Source of the DNA: Leifsonia sp. fls2-241-R2A-40a
GTDB taxonomy: Bacteria > Actinomycetota > Actinomycetes > Actinomycetales > Microbacteriaceae
Length of the DNA stretch: 64,000 bases
Assembly (NCBI RefSeq): GCF_030209575.1
Contig: NZ_JARVRS010000001.1
Coordinates: 806,001 to 870,000, forward strand
Direction of reading: 5' to 3'
Shown here: positions 15,887 to 25,000 of the stretch, one piece after another
Layout: the number at the start of each line of letters is the position of its first letter
How positions within the stretch are numbered: position 1 is the stretch's first letter
Translations under genes and position numbers: made by a program
Notes under the pieces: generated by a model
Databases searched by the model: none
Told to the model about the DNA's origin: nothing
What the model saw: only the letters and a program-made list of their open reading frames with translations

Positions 15887-16297
15887 GTGACATTCGACGA
15901 GAAGAACTCCTGGGTGTTCCTGGTGACGGCGGTCGTCGGCTACGCCACCTACCTGGTGCTGCTGGCCGCGTTCGGCGCGGAATCCTATGTCCCGTTGCTC
16001 CTGTGGACGATCGGCGGAGCGATCGCCGTGAACATCGCGGCGAGCATCGTGCTGGGAATCAGCAATCCCAGAGAGGCCGACAAGCGGGATCAGCGCGACC
16101 GCGAGGTCCACGCGTTCGGCGAGCGCATCGGGGGCGCCTTCGTCGTCGTGGGTGGCGTGGCCGCACTCGTCCTGGCGCTGTTCGAGGCCCCCTGGTTCTG
16201 GATCGCGAACGCCGTCTACCTGGCCTTCGTCCTCTCCGCAGTGGTCGGTTCGATCGCGCGTCTCATCGCCTACCGTCGCGGGATGCCCGCATGGTGA
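15887..16297 (+). CDS. Small membrane protein paired with an HTH regulator
   Basis: A 136-residue protein with four predicted helices arranged as two pairs: two in the first 60 residues, a charged cytoplasmic loop (NPREADKRDQRDREVHAF), then two more. The GTG at 15887 has GAGAGG upstream. Its end overlaps the XRE start by seven bases. Operons of a four-helix membrane protein with a 70-residue XRE protein are widespread in Gram-positive bacteria; the function is not established. Confidence 0.75.
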   Translation: MTFDEKNSWVFLVTAVVGYATYLVLLAAFGAESYVPLLLWTIGGAIAVNIAASIVLGISNPREADKRDQRDREVHAFGERIGGAFVVVGGVAALVLALFEAPWFWIANAVYLAFVLSAVVGSIARLIAYRRGMPAW

Positions 16298-16509
16298 AGC
16301 CGACGCGGGTGACCAACTCGCTCCGCGCGCTGCGGTTCGCAGCCGGGGAGATGACCCAGGCGGAACTCGCCGACCGGGTCGGCGTGACCCGCCAGACCAT
16401 CATCGCCGTCGAGCAGGGGCGGTACTCCCCCTCACTCGAGATGGCGTTCCAGCTCGCGCGGGTGTTCGGGGTCCCGCTCGACGACGTCTTCCACTACCCC
16501 GAGGACTGA
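16291..16509 (+). CDS. Small XRE-family HTH regulator
   Basis: A 72-residue protein that is essentially one HTH: NSLRALRFAAGEMTQAELAD, then VGVTRQTIIAVEQGRYSPSL and VFGVPLDDVFHYPED. It matches the short stand-alone XRE regulators found with membrane partners. It starts inside the end of the membrane protein gene, so the two are translationally coupled, and probably binds the GACATG sites in the operon promoter. Confidence 0.88.
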   Translation: MVKPTRVTNSLRALRFAAGEMTQAELADRVGVTRQTIIAVEQGRYSPSLEMAFQLARVFGVPLDDVFHYPED

Positions 16510-16521
16510 GAGCGAACGGTG

Positions 16522-17526
16522 ATGGAGACGACATCGATGATGCGCGCGGTGACCCAGGACTCGTACGGGCCGCCCAGCGTTCTGCACGTGGAGAGCATCC
16601 CGGTGCCCTCGCCCGCCCCCGGCGAGGTGCTCGTCCGGGTGCGCGCGGCGGGCGTCGATGCGGGGACCTGGCACCTGACGACCGGCCGACCGTACCTGAT
16701 GCGGGCGATCGGATTCGGCTGGAGCGGGCCGAAGGCCCGTGTGCGTGGCCTCGGGTTCGCCGGTGTCGTGGAGGCGGTGGGCACCGACGCAGTCACGACC
16801 GGATCCGCGCACGGCAGGCGCGTCGGCGACGCGGTGTTCGGCTCGGCCGACGGCGCCCTCGCCGAGTTCGTCGTCGCGAAGGCCGACGATCTCGTCGGGA
16901 TCCCGGACGGCGTCGGCTTCGAGGAGGCGGCCGCTCTTCCGGTGTCCGGGGTGACGGCCCTCCAAGCGGTGAAGCGGGCGGGCATCCGCGATGGGGACGC
17001 GGTCCTCGTCCTCGGGGCGGCCGGCGGAGTCGGCCACCTCGCCGTCCAGCTGGCCGTGGCGCGCGGCGGCCGGGTGACGGGCGTCTGCAGCGGGCCGAAG
17101 GCGCCGCTGGTCCGGGAGCTCGGCGCCGTGGAGGTGCTCGACTACACGACCACCGACGTCCTCGCTCTCGGACGGATCTACGACGCGATCATCGACACCG
17201 CGGGCAACCGCCCGCTGGCCGCGCTGCGGCGCATCCTCTCGCCGACGGGGTCGGTCGTGCTGGTGGGCGGCGAGTCCGGCGGGGCGCTGCTCGGCGGCAT
17301 CCAGCGCACCTTCGGTGCGGCGCTGCTCGACCGTTTCACGCAGCAGCAACTCGTCGGGCTCATGGCCCGCGAGCGGACGGACGACCTGCGGGAGCTCGCC
17401 GCACTGGCGGCCGAGGGAACGCTGCGGCCCGTGATCGACGCCGTGTACCCGCTGGAGCGCACGGCGGAGGCCGTGGATCACGTCGGCACTGGCCACGCGC
17501 GCGCCAAGATCGTGGTCGCGCCCTAG
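16522..17526 (+). CDS. NAD(P)-dependent zinc-free alcohol dehydrogenase / quinone oxidoreductase
   Basis: A 334-residue MDR-family oxidoreductase. The GroES-like domain (GEVLVRVRAAGVDAGTWH) lacks catalytic zinc ligands, and the Rossmann fold shows LVLGAAGGVGHLAVQLAVA at about residues 160-180. This is the quinone-oxidoreductase/enoyl-reductase-like branch. The ATG at 16522 was chosen over the adjacent GTG at 16519; a further ATG pair lies at 16537. Its stop overlaps that of the convergent topoisomerase gene by four bases. Confidence 0.85.
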   Translation: METTSMMRAVTQDSYGPPSVLHVESIPVPSPAPGEVLVRVRAAGVDAGTWHLTTGRPYLMRAIGFGWSGPKARVRGLGFAGVVEAVGTDAVTTGSAHGRRVGDAVFGSADGALAEFVVAKADDLVGIPDGVGFEEAAALPVSGVTALQAVKRAGIRDGDAVLVLGAAGGVGHLAVQLAVARGGRVTGVCSGPKAPLVRELGAVEVLDYTTTDVLALGRIYDAIIDTAGNRPLAALRRILSPTGSVVLVGGESGGALLGGIQRTFGAALLDRFTQQQLVGLMARERTDDLRELAALAAEGTLRPVIDAVYPLERTAEAVDHVGTGHARAKIVVAP

Positions 17527-18599
17527 GCGGGCTTCAGCTCCCCGAGAACTGCGGCCTGGACGTCGCCGTCCTGGTAGATGCGGGTGAAGTCGTCGTCCGC
17601 CGCTTCGGCGATCGCCGCAGCGACCGCTGTCTGTACGGCCGCGGACGACCCGATGCGCTGGGCGTCGGGGTGCACGTACGACGCCCGGGCGACCGTCGGA
17701 GTGTCGCCGAGCAGCAGCGCGGCGCCGTCGTACGCATAGAGGGAGGTGTCCCGCCGCGTGCGCGGCGGGTCCACTACGCGCGCGCCCGCGACGATCGTGC
17801 AGGCGGCGACGGTGGCGCCCCAGGTCCGGAAGACCTTCGCCGTCACGGCGCACCCGCCGTACGTGTGCAGGTACGAGTTCACCGTCGCACTGTCGACCAG
17901 CCGCCAGATCGGCGGGTCGGGAAGCGCGAACAGCCTCCCCTCGGGATGCGGCTCCTGTCGCAGCAACCGGCCGACGACCGTCGCGGCCGCGTCATCCTCG
18001 ACCGCGATGCGGTGCGGGATGTGCTCCTTGCCGACGAAGGTGAACGTCATCAGCGGGCCGCCCACCTGCACATGCTCCCGGCGCAGCGTCGTCAAGCCGT
18101 ACGTCTCGTTGTCGCGTGCGTAGCGCTCGTTGCCGACGCGGAAGAGTCCGCGGTCCAGCAGCCGCACGACCGCTGCGGTCGACCGTTCGACGTCCCGTAC
18201 ATCGGGCGCGGCATCCTCCTGAAGGTGCCCGTCCACGGTTCGGCGGATCTCCGGCAGCGCCGCCGCGAACTCGACCAGGCGAGCGAACTTGTCCCTCTCG
18301 GCGTCCGCCCGCGCCTCATCGGAGTAGCGGTATTGGGTGCGGCCGCGCAGGTCGACGCCGGTCGCCTGCACCCGGCCGCCGGCATCCGCCGCGGCCCACA
18401 CGTTGGTCCAGGCGGGAGGGATGGCCAGCCGGGCGAGCCTCTCCAGGTCGGCCGGAGCGGTGACCGGTTCCCCGGCGGAGTCGACCCAGCGCTCCGGACG
18501 CGTGCCCAGCCGGTGGAATCCGTGCGGTCTGACCACATGGCGGTACGCCGCGCCGCCCGGCAACTGCCGGTCGTCCCCGGTCGTGGTGGATGCGCTCAC
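17523..18599 (-). CDS. DNA topoisomerase IB (poxvirus-like)
   Basis: A 358-residue type IB topoisomerase. The N-terminal beta domain (YRHVVRPHGFHRLG) and GRTQYRYSDEARADAERDKF precede the catalytic domain with VGNERYARDNETYGLTTLR, the FVGKEH strand and the nucleophilic tyrosine in SYVHPD (Y308). It relaxes supercoils by transient 3' phosphotyrosyl nicking. Such genes are common accessory topoisomerases in soil actinobacteria. The start is a GTG at 18599. Confidence 0.92.
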   Translation of the reverse strand: MSASTTTGDDRQLPGGAAYRHVVRPHGFHRLGTRPERWVDSAGEPVTAPADLERLARLAIPPAWTNVWAAADAGGRVQATGVDLRGRTQYRYSDEARADAERDKFARLVEFAAALPEIRRTVDGHLQEDAAPDVRDVERSTAAVVRLLDRGLFRVGNERYARDNETYGLTTLRREHVQVGGPLMTFTFVGKEHIPHRIAVEDDAAATVVGRLLRQEPHPEGRLFALPDPPIWRLVDSATVNSYLHTYGGCAVTAKVFRTWGATVAACTIVAGARVVDPPRTRRDTSLYAYDGAALLLGDTPTVARASYVHPDAQRIGSSAAVQTAVAAAIAEAADDDFTRIYQDGDVQAAVLGELKPA

Positions 18600-18757
18600 T
18601 GCTGGATACCGCTCCTCCCCTGTCGCCCGAGGGTCGCCCGTGCGCTCAGCCCCACCCTAGATCGCTCGCCGGTCCCGTGGATGCTCTGCATCGGGTACAT
18701 TCGGCGCAACCACTGCGCCGGCTCCGGCAGCCGACGTGACGTCAGGGAGGGCATCGC

Positions 18758-19447
18758 ATGAGACGGATCGGGCTCCTGGGCGGCATGAGCTGGGAGAGCA
18801 GCGCGCTCTACTACCAGCTGATCAACGAGGGCGTTCGCGATCGGCTCGGCGGCCTGCACTCCGCCGACCTCGTGATGGTCTCGGTGGACTTCGCCGAGAT
18901 CGAGCGGCTGCAGTCGGACGGCGACTGGGATCGGGCCGGCGAGCTCCTCGCCGCCGAAGCGGTCCACCTGGAGCGTGCGGGCGCGGACTGCGTCGTCCTC
19001 TGCACGAACACCATGCACAAGGTCGCCGACCGCATCCAGGCTGCCGTCCGCATCCCCCTGCTGCACCTGGGCGACGTAACCGCCCGGGCCGTCCTCTCCG
19101 CAGGCATCACGTCGGTCGCCCTGCTCGGAACCAGGTTCACCATGCAGGAGACGTTCTACCGCGATCGGCTGGAGCAGCACGGCCTCCGCGTGATCGTGCC
19201 CGCTCCTCCCGCACAGGCCGAACTCAACCGGATCATCTACGACGAGCTCGTGCGCGGGATCGTCGACGCGGGATCGCGCGAGGTCTACCAGCGCGCGATC
19301 GCCGACCTCGTCGGCCAGGGCGCACAGGGCGTCATCCTGGGATGCACCGAGATCGAACTCCTCATCGGGCCCGAGGATTCGCCGGTCCCGGTCTTCCCGA
19401 CCACTGCGCTCCACGCGACGGCGGCCGTGGACTTCTCGCTGGACTGA
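18758..19447 (+). CDS. Aspartate/glutamate racemase family protein (YgeA/RacX type)
   Basis: A 229-residue PLP-independent racemase. IGLLGGMSWESSALYY opens the fold, the first catalytic cysteine is in VVLCTNTMHK, and the second in VILGCTEIELLI, both intact. YgeA-like racemases act on several amino acids such as homoserine or aspartate. GGGAGGGC precedes the ATG at 18758. It converges on the epoxide hydrolase gene two bases away. Confidence 0.9.
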   Translation: MRRIGLLGGMSWESSALYYQLINEGVRDRLGGLHSADLVMVSVDFAEIERLQSDGDWDRAGELLAAEAVHLERAGADCVVLCTNTMHKVADRIQAAVRIPLLHLGDVTARAVLSAGITSVALLGTRFTMQETFYRDRLEQHGLRVIVPAPPAQAELNRIIYDELVRGIVDAGSREVYQRAIADLVGQGAQGVILGCTEIELLIGPEDSPVPVFPTTALHATAAVDFSLD

Positions 19448-19449
19448 CG

Positions 19450-20601
19450 TCAGAGCGCGCTCGCGAAGGCCGTGATGTCCGCGGCGAGCAGGTCGGGCTC
19501 CTCGTGCGGGGCGAAGTGGCCGCCGCGCGGCATGCGGCTGAACCGGGTGACCCGGTAGCTGCGCTCCGCCCAGCTGCGCGGTGGCCTGGACAGGTCGTGC
19601 GGGAACAGGGCGACTGCGGTCGGTACCTCCACCCACTCGACCCGGGTGACCAGGCCCGCCGCGAACTCCCAGTACGGGCGGAACGATGTGCCGATGGAGT
19701 TCGTGAACCAGTACGCGGAGGCCAGGGTGAGTAGGTAATCCGGGGTGAAGCGGGTGAAGACGTCGCCGCCGCAGTCGCTCCAGGCCCGGTGCTTCTCGAG
19801 GATCCAGGAGAGCAGCCCCGCAGGCGAGTCGGAGAGCGCGGGCGCGAGGGTGAGCGGTCGCGTCTGCTGCTGATGCTGGTAGGCGCCTTCGGAGGCGACC
19901 CACGCATCCACCCGGCGCAGGTGCTCCCGCTCCTCCGGCGTCAGCGTGGCCTCGTCGAACGTCACCGGAGCGGCGACGGCGAGGAGGTGGATGCCGGCGA
20001 CGGCCTCGGGATGCGCCTGCGCCAGCCGGGAGGTGATCCCCGCACCGAGGTCGCCTCCGTGCGCCACGTAACGGTCGAAACCGAGGCCGGTCATCAGCCG
20101 GTGCCACAGCTCGTGGGTCTGCTCTCGGGTGCCGTCGTCCGCACCGGATGCGGGAAGCGACGGCCGCTGCGGGGAGAAGGGGAAGCCGGGGAGCGCCGGG
20201 ATGATCACCGTCATCGCTAAACGCGCATCCCCGCCGAAGCGGGAGGGCGTCGCCAAGCGCTCCGCCAGGGGCACCAGCTCCAGCGCCGTGCTCGGCCAGC
20301 CGTTGGTGAGCACGATCGGAAGGCGGCCCGGATGTTCGGCATCGAAGCGGAGATAGGCGATCGGCGCCCCGTCCACCTCAGAAACGCTCCACGGCAGAGC
20401 CTCGATCCGGCGCCGCTGCGACTCCCAGTCGAAGCCGTCGGCCCAGTATTCGACCAGGGTGCGCAGGACGGACGGATCGGTGCCCGCACTCCAGGCCTCA
20501 GCTGTCCCGTCGAGCGGCCATCGTTCGGGCCAGCGGGTAGACCGGAGGCGCGCCTGGAGGTCCGTCAGATCCGCGGCACCGATGTCGAACGGGATGGCCA
20601 T
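19450..20601 (-). CDS. Epoxide hydrolase (EHN-domain alpha/beta hydrolase)
   Basis: A 383-residue protein with the N-terminal EHN domain (FDIGAADLTDLQARLRSTRW, then WADGFDWESQRRRIEALPW) typical of microsomal-type epoxide hydrolases. The core domain carries NGWPSTALEL and the nucleophile elbow HGGDLGAG (D184), with a catalytic histidine in PRGGHFAPHEEP. It opens epoxides to diols. The ATG at 20601 is seven bases after a minus-strand TAGATT box; the upstream TTG at 20610 is less likely. Confidence 0.9.
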   Translation of the reverse strand: MAIPFDIGAADLTDLQARLRSTRWPERWPLDGTAEAWSAGTDPSVLRTLVEYWADGFDWESQRRRIEALPWSVSEVDGAPIAYLRFDAEHPGRLPIVLTNGWPSTALELVPLAERLATPSRFGGDARLAMTVIIPALPGFPFSPQRPSLPASGADDGTREQTHELWHRLMTGLGFDRYVAHGGDLGAGITSRLAQAHPEAVAGIHLLAVAAPVTFDEATLTPEEREHLRRVDAWVASEGAYQHQQQTRPLTLAPALSDSPAGLLSWILEKHRAWSDCGGDVFTRFTPDYLLTLASAYWFTNSIGTSFRPYWEFAAGLVTRVEWVEVPTAVALFPHDLSRPPRSWAERSYRVTRFSRMPRGGHFAPHEEPDLLAADITAFASAL

Positions 20602-20637
20602 ATCCCTCAATCTAGGACGACACGGCGACGAGTGCGA

Positions 20638-21555
20638 TCAGAACGGTTCGGCACCCGCCTCGGCCTCTCGCGCGCGCTGCCTCCAGCGACCCGGCGGCAT
20701 CCCGTGGTGCCGTCGGAAGGCAGTCGCGAAGGCGAAGGGGTTGCTGTACCCCACGCCGGCCGCGACCTCGGCGAGCGTGGCGTCGGTGTAGCGCAGGGTC
20801 TCCTCCGCACGCTGCATGCGGACCGCGGTGAGGTAGGCGGCGGGCGGAACCCCGACCTGCTGCCGGAAGCGGGCTGCCAGACCGGAACGGGAAATCCGCG
20901 CGACCCGCGCCAGCTCGGGAAGCGTCCACGAGTCATCCGGGTGGTCGTGGATCGCCTCCAGCACTCGGCGGAGCGGGTCGTCCGCGAGAGCGGTGAACCA
21001 TCCTGGTGCGGCTGCCGCCGAGTGCTGCCACCACGCCCGGAGCGCGTACACCAGGTTGGTGTCGAGGAGCCGATCGAGGAGAGCCTGCTGACCGGGAGTC
21101 TCACGCGCTGCCTCCTCGGCGAGCAGTCCGACCGCCGCGCGCTGGGCCGGCTCCTGCCAGGCCGCAGGAATGAGCACCGGCCGGGGAAGGTCCGCCAGCA
21201 CGGCCGCCCCCACGCTGCCCTCCAGGGTGTATGCGCCGCACAGCACTGTCGCCGCCGATCCGTCCGCGGTCGAGGTGCCCGTCGCCCGTGCGTCACCGAT
21301 GCGCTCGCGCGGCGCCCCGGGCGAGCTGACGATCGCATACTCCGCTCCCGCAGTCATCAGCAGCACGGCGTACCGCTCCAATTCGACCGGAGCCGCGCCC
21401 TCCTGTTCGAGCCAGGCACGACCATCGAGGAGGATGTGAGCGGTCAGCTCCCGCTCGCCCGCAAAGGACAGCCCCCATGGCTCGACGCGTCTCAGCACAG
21501 AGAAGACACCGCCGCGCGCACGCGCCCGTTCGAGTACATCGCTGAGCACATCCAT
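20638..21555 (-). CDS. AraC-family regulator with cupin-type sensor
   Basis: A 305-residue regulator. The N-terminal half is the AraC_binding_6 type cupin (DVLSDVLERARARGGVFSVL, PWGLSF, AHILLDGRAWLEQEG). The C-terminal 100 residues hold two HTHs: WTLPELARVARISRSGLAARF, then VAAGVGYSNPFAFATAFRRH. The ATG at 21555 follows a minus-strand TAGGCT box by six bases. It is divergent from the NmrA-like gene, 82 bp away, which it most probably activates. Confidence 0.9.
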   Translation of the reverse strand: MDVLSDVLERARARGGVFSVLRRVEPWGLSFAGERELTAHILLDGRAWLEQEGAAPVELERYAVLLMTAGAEYAIVSSPGAPRERIGDARATGTSTADGSAATVLCGAYTLEGSVGAAVLADLPRPVLIPAAWQEPAQRAAVGLLAEEAARETPGQQALLDRLLDTNLVYALRAWWQHSAAAAPGWFTALADDPLRRVLEAIHDHPDDSWTLPELARVARISRSGLAARFRQQVGVPPAAYLTAVRMQRAEETLRYTDATLAEVAAGVGYSNPFAFATAFRRHHGMPPGRWRQRAREAEAGAEPF

Positions 21556-21637
21556 GCGGGCAGCCTAGACGATGACGAATGAAGTGGGATGGATCAGACA
21601 TTTTACGTCCGGCTCAGCGTGCGTAGCATCCCATGTC

Positions 21638-22489
21638 ATGTCCACACTCCTTCTCCTCGGCGGGACCGGCAAAGTCGGCCGCCGCCTCACGGACCGCCTG
21701 CGCGCGAACGGCCACGACGTCCGCGCCGTGGGCCGGACCTCCACGCCTCCCTTCGACTGGCGCGATGAGACCACCTGGTCCGCTGCGCTGACGGGTGTGG
21801 ATGGCGTCTTCATCGTCGGCCCGGGCTCTGCGACGGATTGGAGCCCGCTGCTCGATCGGTTCCTCACGACTGCCGCCGAGCACGGCGTGGGCCGCGCGGT
21901 GCTTCTCTCCGCTCGCGGCGTCGAGTTCCTGCCGGACGGCGCGGTCGCACACGCGGAGGCGGCCCTGCGCAACGGGCCGCTCAGCTGGACCATCCTTCGG
22001 CCCGCCCACTTCGCTCAGAACTTCACGGAGGCGATGTTCGTGCCGGACGGCGGAGTGATCTTCGCCCCGGTCGCGGGCGGCCGAGAGCCGTTCATCGACG
22101 TGCAGGACATCGCCGACGTGGCGGCGGCCGCTCTGACCGAACATGGCTATGGCGATCGGATCCTGGAGCTCTCGGGCCCGCGCTCGCTCGACTTCGAGGA
22201 AGCTGCAGCGACGCTGTCGAACGTTTCCGGCACCGCCGTCCGCTACATCCCCGAGCCGGATGAGGCCCACGTCGAGCGACTGCAGGCGCAGGGCCTTCCC
22301 GCGGGGTACATCGAGTGGCGCATGGCGATGCTGCGCGGCATCGCATCGGGCGCCGACGAGTATCTCAGCGCGGATGTGGAGACAGTGCTCGGCCGCCCGG
22401 CGACCCCGTTCGAGGACTGGGCGCGAAGGGAGGTGCCTGCAGCCACGTGGGCATCGAGCCGGAACTCGAGATCGGCGTCGCCGAGCTGA
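21638..22489 (+). CDS. NmrA-like NAD(P)-binding protein
   Basis: A 283-residue atypical short-chain dehydrogenase. TLLLLGGTGKVGRRLTDRLR is the NAD(P) loop (GGTGKVG), followed by DGVFIVGPGS and RAVLLSARGVEF; there is no YxxxK pair, as is usual in NmrA-like quinone-reductase or redox-sensor proteins. It is likely a QOR2-type reductase or nucleotide-responsive regulator. A TAGCAT box lies eight bases before the ATG. Divergent AraC regulator. Confidence 0.85.
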   Translation: MSTLLLLGGTGKVGRRLTDRLRANGHDVRAVGRTSTPPFDWRDETTWSAALTGVDGVFIVGPGSATDWSPLLDRFLTTAAEHGVGRAVLLSARGVEFLPDGAVAHAEAALRNGPLSWTILRPAHFAQNFTEAMFVPDGGVIFAPVAGGREPFIDVQDIADVAAAALTEHGYGDRILELSGPRSLDFEEAAATLSNVSGTAVRYIPEPDEAHVERLQAQGLPAGYIEWRMAMLRGIASGADEYLSADVETVLGRPATPFEDWARREVPAATWASSRNSRSASPS

Positions 22490-22492
22490 CCC

Positions 22493-23524
22493 CTACTTCG
22501 TGAACGTCGAGAGCGTGTCGTTCGCGAGGGCTGTGCGGAGCTGCGCGATCGCGGCCGGGTCGACGTTCACGATGGACTGCCCGTCTGCCGACGTCCCCGT
22601 CCCGGCGGTCGGGAGGGTGAAGGTGTGGATGCTCGACAGACCCGACAACCGCATGCTGGCGGCCAGCCCCAGCATCGTCTGCAGCCCGAAGCCCTGGTCG
22701 ACACTCACGTAAGAGCCGGTGGCGGCCGCGAAGGCCGTGAGCTTGCCCGGGTCGGTGAGGACGGAGAAGCTCATCAGCTTGGAGCCGAAGGCCCGGATCA
22801 GCGCCTGCTGGTCGGCCACACGCTGGTAGTCCGCGGTGGGGAAGGCGTACCGCTCCCGGGCGAAGGCGAGCGCCTGGTCGCCGTCGACGTGGTTCATCCC
22901 TTTCACGAAGCTGTAGTGCGGGGCCCTGACGGTCGTGAAGGCCACCGGGCTGTCGACGTCCAGGCCTCCGAGCACGTTCGTCATGTCCTTGAGGCCGCTG
23001 AAGTCGACGATGGCGACATGGTCGATCCGAGCTCCGAGCAGCTGCTCGAGGGTCTGCACCACGAGCGGAGTGCCGCCCCACGCGAGCGCAGCATTGATCT
23101 TGGCTGACCCGTTCCCGGGAATCGGCACCCACATGTCGCGCATGATCGAGATCACGTAGACGTTCTGACGGTCCGCATCGATGTGGACGAGCATCATCGT
23201 GTCCGCGCGCTGGTTCGAGACGCCGGTGGAGCCCACGTCCGTGGGGGCGCCGCGGGAGTCCGATCCGAGGAGCAGGATGTTCATCGCACCCGTCTGGGTC
23301 GCCGCCGGCCGCGTCCCCGACGCCGGGAACGCCTGCTGGATGTGCGACACATGCGAGTCGAAGGTCGACGCGACGGAGCCCGCGTAGATCGCGCCGCCGC
23401 CGAAGACGACGGCGACCACGGCGGCTATGGCGGCGACGACGATGGCCAGGGCGACGAACCACCAGTGGTGGCGGCGCCGGGGCGTCTCGTAGTGCGGGGT
23501 GTGGTGAACGGCGTAGGAGACCAA
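22493..23524 (-). CDS. LCP-family cell-wall polymer ligase (LytR-CpsA-Psr)
   Basis: A 343-residue protein with one N-terminal membrane helix (about 22-48) and an extracellular LCP domain: LLLGSDSRG, RADTMMLVHID, VISIMRDMWVPIPG, KINAALAWGG, and a C-terminal FARERYAFPTADYQR. LCP enzymes transfer teichoic acid, arabinogalactan or capsule polymers from a lipid carrier to peptidoglycan. Start assigned to TTG 23524, nine bases after AAGGAGG, because no ATG or GTG precedes the membrane helix. Confidence 0.9.
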   Translation of the reverse strand: MVSYAVHHTPHYETPRRRHHWWFVALAIVVAAIAAVVAVVFGGGAIYAGSVASTFDSHVSHIQQAFPASGTRPAATQTGAMNILLLGSDSRGAPTDVGSTGVSNQRADTMMLVHIDADRQNVYVISIMRDMWVPIPGNGSAKINAALAWGGTPLVVQTLEQLLGARIDHVAIVDFSGLKDMTNVLGGLDVDSPVAFTTVRAPHYSFVKGMNHVDGDQALAFARERYAFPTADYQRVADQQALIRAFGSKLMSFSVLTDPGKLTAFAAATGSYVSVDQGFGLQTMLGLAASMRLSGLSSIHTFTLPTAGTGTSADGQSIVNVDPAAIAQLRTALANDTLSTFTK

Positions 23525-23586
23525 GATCCTCGCCCTCCTTCGCGTCTGATCGGGGACGCATCGTCGGGTTTTCTAGGTGAGCTTTG

Positions 23587-23643
23587 CTCATCTATTGATG
23601 AGGGTACGACGTAACTCTGGGTTTTGTCCTATTTTTAGAGGAC
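23587..23643. promoter_or_regulatory. Inverted repeats upstream of the LCP gene
   Basis: CTCATC-TATT-GATGAG (23587-23602) and GTCCT-ATTTTTAG-AGGAC (23626-23643) are two perfect dyads in the 184-bp AT-richer divergent region between the LCP and acetyltransferase genes. They probably overlap the LCP promoter and may bind a cell-envelope regulator. No regulator is encoded nearby. Confidence 0.35.
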
Positions 23644-23708
23644 ACGTTTGTACCCCACTTCAGGGGACTCGCTGAGGTCGTGACTTCGCTGCGCGTTAGC
23701 ATCACCAC

Positions 23709-24320
23709 GTGGACTTCGCCGATCTGGTCTCCGTGCCCGAGCGGCTGACGACGCCGGAGTTCGTGCTCCGTCCGCTCGTCGCCGCCGATGTCGAGCTCGA
23801 CTACGAGGCCGTGATGGCGAGCCGCGAGCAATTGCGGCCGTGGGAGCAGACCGGATGGCCGGCCGACGACTTCACGCTCGAGGAGGACCTCTCCGACGTC
23901 GAAGGGCTGGAGCACGGGCACCGCGACGGGCGGCGCTTCACCTACACGGTGCTGACGCCGGACGAGTCCGAGTGCCTCGGTTGCGTCTACTTCATGCCCG
24001 GTGACGCGCGCTCGTACACGACCGCGGAGATCACGCCTCTGGCCGACGACCGATGGGACCGGGTCCGCGGCACGGTGAGTTTCTGGGTGCGCAGCTCGCG
24101 GCTCGACGACGGGCTCGACCGGCGCCTGCTCGCCGCTGTGCTCCGCTGGATCACGGACGACTGGGGTCTCGACGATCTGGTCATGATGACCAACGAGGAG
24201 GTTCCGCAGCAGGTCGCCGTGCTCGAGCAGGTCGGCCTCCGCCCCGTGTTCCGGGTCCAGCAGCCCGGGCAGTCCGGCGCCTACCTCGCCTACGCCCAGG
24301 GCGCGCTCGGCACGCCCTAG
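23709..24320 (+). CDS. GNAT-family acetyltransferase-like protein
   Basis: A 203-residue protein. LTTPEFVLRPLVAADVELDY, LRPWEQTGWPADDFTLEEDL and the CLGCVYFMPGD strand fit the GNAT fold of the RimL-like group, although the acetyl-CoA pyrophosphate loop is degenerate (VSFWVRSSRLDDGLDRRLLA). It ends in a QQVAVLEQVGLRPVFRV helix-strand. The GTG at 23709 is six bases after TAGCAT, a leaderless arrangement. Its end overlaps the convergent sugar operon by four bases. Confidence 0.7.
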   Translation: MDFADLVSVPERLTTPEFVLRPLVAADVELDYEAVMASREQLRPWEQTGWPADDFTLEEDLSDVEGLEHGHRDGRRFTYTVLTPDESECLGCVYFMPGDARSYTTAEITPLADDRWDRVRGTVSFWVRSSRLDDGLDRRLLAAVLRWITDDWGLDDLVMMTNEEVPQQVAVLEQVGLRPVFRVQQPGQSGAYLAYAQGALGTP

Positions 24321-25000
24321 CGCAGCGTCGCCAGCGGCTTGCTCCACAGCCCGTCGCCGGCCAGCGCCGCGTAGGCGATGCGTTCGACAGCGTTCGCGTT
24401 CGGGCGCAGAGGAGCAGCCGTCACCCGCGCGGGCGTCGACCGGAACACGAACTTCGCCAGGCTCCGCGCGCCCTCCAGGTCCGGGACGGTGGGCGGCACG
24501 TCGAAGCGCTCGATGAAGCGGCGCAGGTTGCTGGTCGCCGGAAGGTCGCGCAGCCGGTCGTCGAACACCCAGCTGTCGCACACCAGAGGCACGTCGTCTC
24601 CGAACCACTCGGCCGCCCGGGCGATCGCGTCGTCGACGGACGCGGGCGTCAACGGCCCGGTCTCCGGGATGTGGATGCTGCGGCCGGCCCCCTCGGGCTC
24701 CACCTCGAACTGCAGGCGACCGAGGGTGACGACCTGGCCGGTGAACACCGCCAGCAGCCAGTCGACGTCGACCAGTTCGCCGTACAGCTCCAATTTCCTG
24801 GGGATGTCGGCGAGCGAGTCAGCAGCGTCAGCGGGAGGAAGTCCCCGAGCGACCAGCGCAGCGATCGCCTCGTCGCGCAACGCGTCCATCGCCGTGACGA
24901 GTTCCTGCCGGCCGACACCGGGCACGGGATGCCGGCGGCCGGACGCGAGCATGTCGCGCAACGCGTGGCGCGGCTCGGCCGCTTCGCGGGGGGAGGTCAT
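24317..25000 (-). CDS. Acyltransferase-domain protein with GNAT-like C-terminus
   Basis: A 227-residue protein, last gene of the ten-gene sugar operon. Its N-terminal half is helical (IPRKLELYGELVDVDWLLAV); the C-terminal half has GRLQFEVE, SIHIPETGPLTPASVDDAIA, FGDDVPLVCDSWVFDDRL and SNLRRFIERFDV. This resembles the NAT_N/GNAT_C pair annotated as an acyltransferase domain in other actinobacterial sugar loci. The ATG at 25000 overlaps the upstream stop. An acetyl-CoA-dependent role, for example on an amino sugar, is plausible but not shown. Confidence 0.5.
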   Translation of the reverse strand: MTSPREAAEPRHALRDMLASGRRHPVPGVGRQELVTAMDALRDEAIAALVARGLPPADAADSLADIPRKLELYGELVDVDWLLAVFTGQVVTLGRLQFEVEPEGAGRSIHIPETGPLTPASVDDAIARAAEWFGDDVPLVCDSWVFDDRLRDLPATSNLRRFIERFDVPPTVPDLEGARSLAKFVFRSTPARVTAAPLRPNANAVERIAYAALAGDGLWSKPLATLR

